DNA of 7,402 bases, taken from Campylobacterales bacterium. GTDB lineage: Bacteria > Campylobacterota > Campylobacteria > Campylobacterales > JACAEZ01. The translations under genes were made by a program, and so were the position numbers. The number at the start of each line of letters is the position of its first letter. The stretch's first letter is position 1. The notes under the pieces are model-generated. The model did no database searches. It was not told the origin of the DNA and saw only the letters and a program-made list of their open reading frames with translations. Positions 6,506 through 7,402 of the stretch are shown here, piece after piece. The DNA is taken from contig JACAEZ010000223.1 of the NCBI GenBank assembly GCA_013388565.1, forward strand, positions 1 through 7,402, in the 5' to 3' direction.

Positions 6506-7080
6506 GAAGAACTCCTTGCATCTGCTAATGTAAGTGCAAACATCACATTCACACCATACTCTTTTAGTTTCATGGTAGCCTCTGTTATTGTAAGTCCAGT
6601 TGTGATTATATCATCAACTAGTATCACATCTATATTTTGTTTGTACTTATATTTAAAATTTCGCCTATTTTTAAGCCTAAAATCCAAACTTTGACCAGAA
6701 TAATTGACTCTATTTTGAGCTATCAATTTTGAAAAAACTGGCTTGATTGTTTTTGATTTTAAAGCTTTACTTAAGATACTAACATGAGAATAATCACTTC
6801 TTGTATGCTCATCAATCCCAATCGAATAAACCAAACTCTCATTTTCAAAATTTTGAGCAAACCTTAAAAATGAGTTTTGAGCTAAGATTTTATAAACTTT
6901 ATGCCCTATTTGAGTATGTTTTGTAAAAATTAAATCTTTTATATTTTCGTATTTGTAAAATGAATAGACAAAAAGAGAGTTGTCTAACTCCCTTTTTGTG
7001 ATAGTTGGTTTTAAAAAAATATCTTGACACTTTTTGCAAATGATTGGTAAAGATAAACATTCGCATAAAAGGCATCTCAT
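6502..7080 (-). CDS. ComF-family phosphoribosyltransferase-like protein
   Basis: The 192-residue product begins with a four-cysteine zinc-finger-like cluster (C3, C6, C15, C18). It carries a type I phosphoribosyltransferase motif, VILVDDIITTGLTITEA, at residues 152-168. A Cys cluster followed by a PRTase-like domain is the ComF/GntX layout. ComF proteins are needed for natural DNA uptake in several bacteria, probably helping single-stranded DNA enter the cytoplasm (known of the family). Whether that holds here is inference, since no other com genes are visible. The protein is slightly shorter than typical ComF (about 200-240), and the middle part is divergent and lysine-rich. The gene starts 4 bases after lepA with a weak ribosome binding site, and its last codons encode the ribosome binding site of the exonuclease gene. 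Confidence 0.85.
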   Translation of the reverse strand: MRCLLCECLSLPIICKKCQDIFLKPTITKRELDNSLFVYSFYKYENIKDLIFTKHTQIGHKVYKILAQNSFLRFAQNFENESLVYSIGIDEHTRSDYSHVSILSKALKSKTIKPVFSKLIAQNRVNYSGQSLDFRLKNRRNFKYKYKQNIDVILVDDIITTGLTITEATMKLKEYGVNVMFALTLADARSSS

Positions 7081-7084
7081 GAAA

Positions 7085-7402
7085 TCACTTATCGATTTTC
7101 AAAACCGCTAAAAACGCCTCTTGTGGTAGATTTACTTTACCGATAGATTTCATTCTTTTTTTACCCTCTTTTTGCTTTTCAAGAAGTTTTCTCTTTCTTG
7201 TGATATCACCCCCATAACATTTAGCAGTAACATTTTTACCCATCGATTTTACAGTTTCTCTAGCGATTATCTTGTTTCCGATACTAGCTTGGATAGCCAC
7301 TTCAAAAAGTTGTCTAGGAATTAAATCTTTCATAGCTTCAACAAGTTCTTTACCTCTTTCGTAAGCTTTTTCATTTGGTACGATGATAGACAAAGCATCA
7401 AC
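7085..7402 (-). CDS. lepA: Elongation factor 4 (LepA), C-terminal end (5' part outside window)
   Basis: Only the last 105 residues and the stop are present, and the reading frame is open to the right edge. The segment is the LepA-specific C-terminal domain: [39 protein letters not shown], then [18 protein letters not shown] and a tail with [12 protein letters not shown]. It aligns by eye to E. coli LepA over its whole length. LepA is a ribosomal GTPase related to EF-G, which acts on translating ribosomes and affects initiation or ribosome assembly. This C-terminal domain is unique to LepA and contacts the ribosome near the A-site tRNA. The TTG at 7393 is an internal codon, not the start. lepA appears to head the visible operon, with the comF-like gene 4 bases downstream. 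Confidence 0.95.
   Translation of the reverse strand, partial: VDALSIIVPNEKAYERGKELVEAMKDLIPRQLFEVAIQASIGNKIIARETVKSMGKNVTAKCYGGDITRKRKLLEKQKEGKKRMKSIGKVNLPQEAFLAVLKIDK

Noticed and set aside
7391..7393. TTG as the start of a 102-residue protein
   Set aside because: The frame continues to the window edge with LepA-like residues (VDA before it), so this is an internal lepA codon.

Overview
The window comes from an AT-rich genome, and every supported protein gene lies on the minus strand. Gene content and protein style suggest a Campylobacterota member, most like Arcobacter/Aliarcobacter. The reasons are the low GC, the LptD and PurD sequences, a promoter made of spaced T-tracts plus TATAAT in place of a -35 box, and a 6S-like RNA just upstream of purD. 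The genus is inferred; no marker gene fixes it.

In transcription order (right to left), the first block runs from 7402 to 4197: the 3' end of lepA (translation elongation factor 4), a short comF-like phosphoribosyltransferase gene, a DEDDy 3'-5' exonuclease gene, a gene for a PDC/Cache sensor-like protein with four membrane helices, and hisH (glutaminase subunit of imidazole glycerol phosphate synthase). The genes are separated by 0-4 bases or overlap by 4, so they look co-transcribed and partly translationally coupled, although their functions are unrelated.

The only real intergenic stretch is 3932-4196. It contains no protein gene. It holds a promoter with T-tracts spaced about one helical turn apart, then a GC-richer segment (about 43% by hand count) that folds into a long rod: a closed terminal stem, an open middle and an apical arm. 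I read this as 6S RNA (ssrS), the regulator that binds housekeeping RNA polymerase. Its 3' end lies about 20 bases from the purD start codon.

The second block runs from 3931 off the left edge: purD (purine synthesis), a small RDD-family membrane protein, lptD (outer-membrane LPS insertion) and the start of an MCE/MlaD-family lipid-transport gene. Each gene overlaps the next by 3-8 bases. LPS insertion and phospholipid-type lipid traffic are therefore encoded side by side behind a purine gene and a 6S RNA.

I found no mobile elements, CRISPR arrays, tRNA or rRNA genes, or signs of recent transfer. Most of the window is ordinary housekeeping sequence. The parts that deserve a second look are the 6S RNA locus and its link to purD, the apparently cytoplasmic PDC domain, and the reduced cysteine set of LptD.
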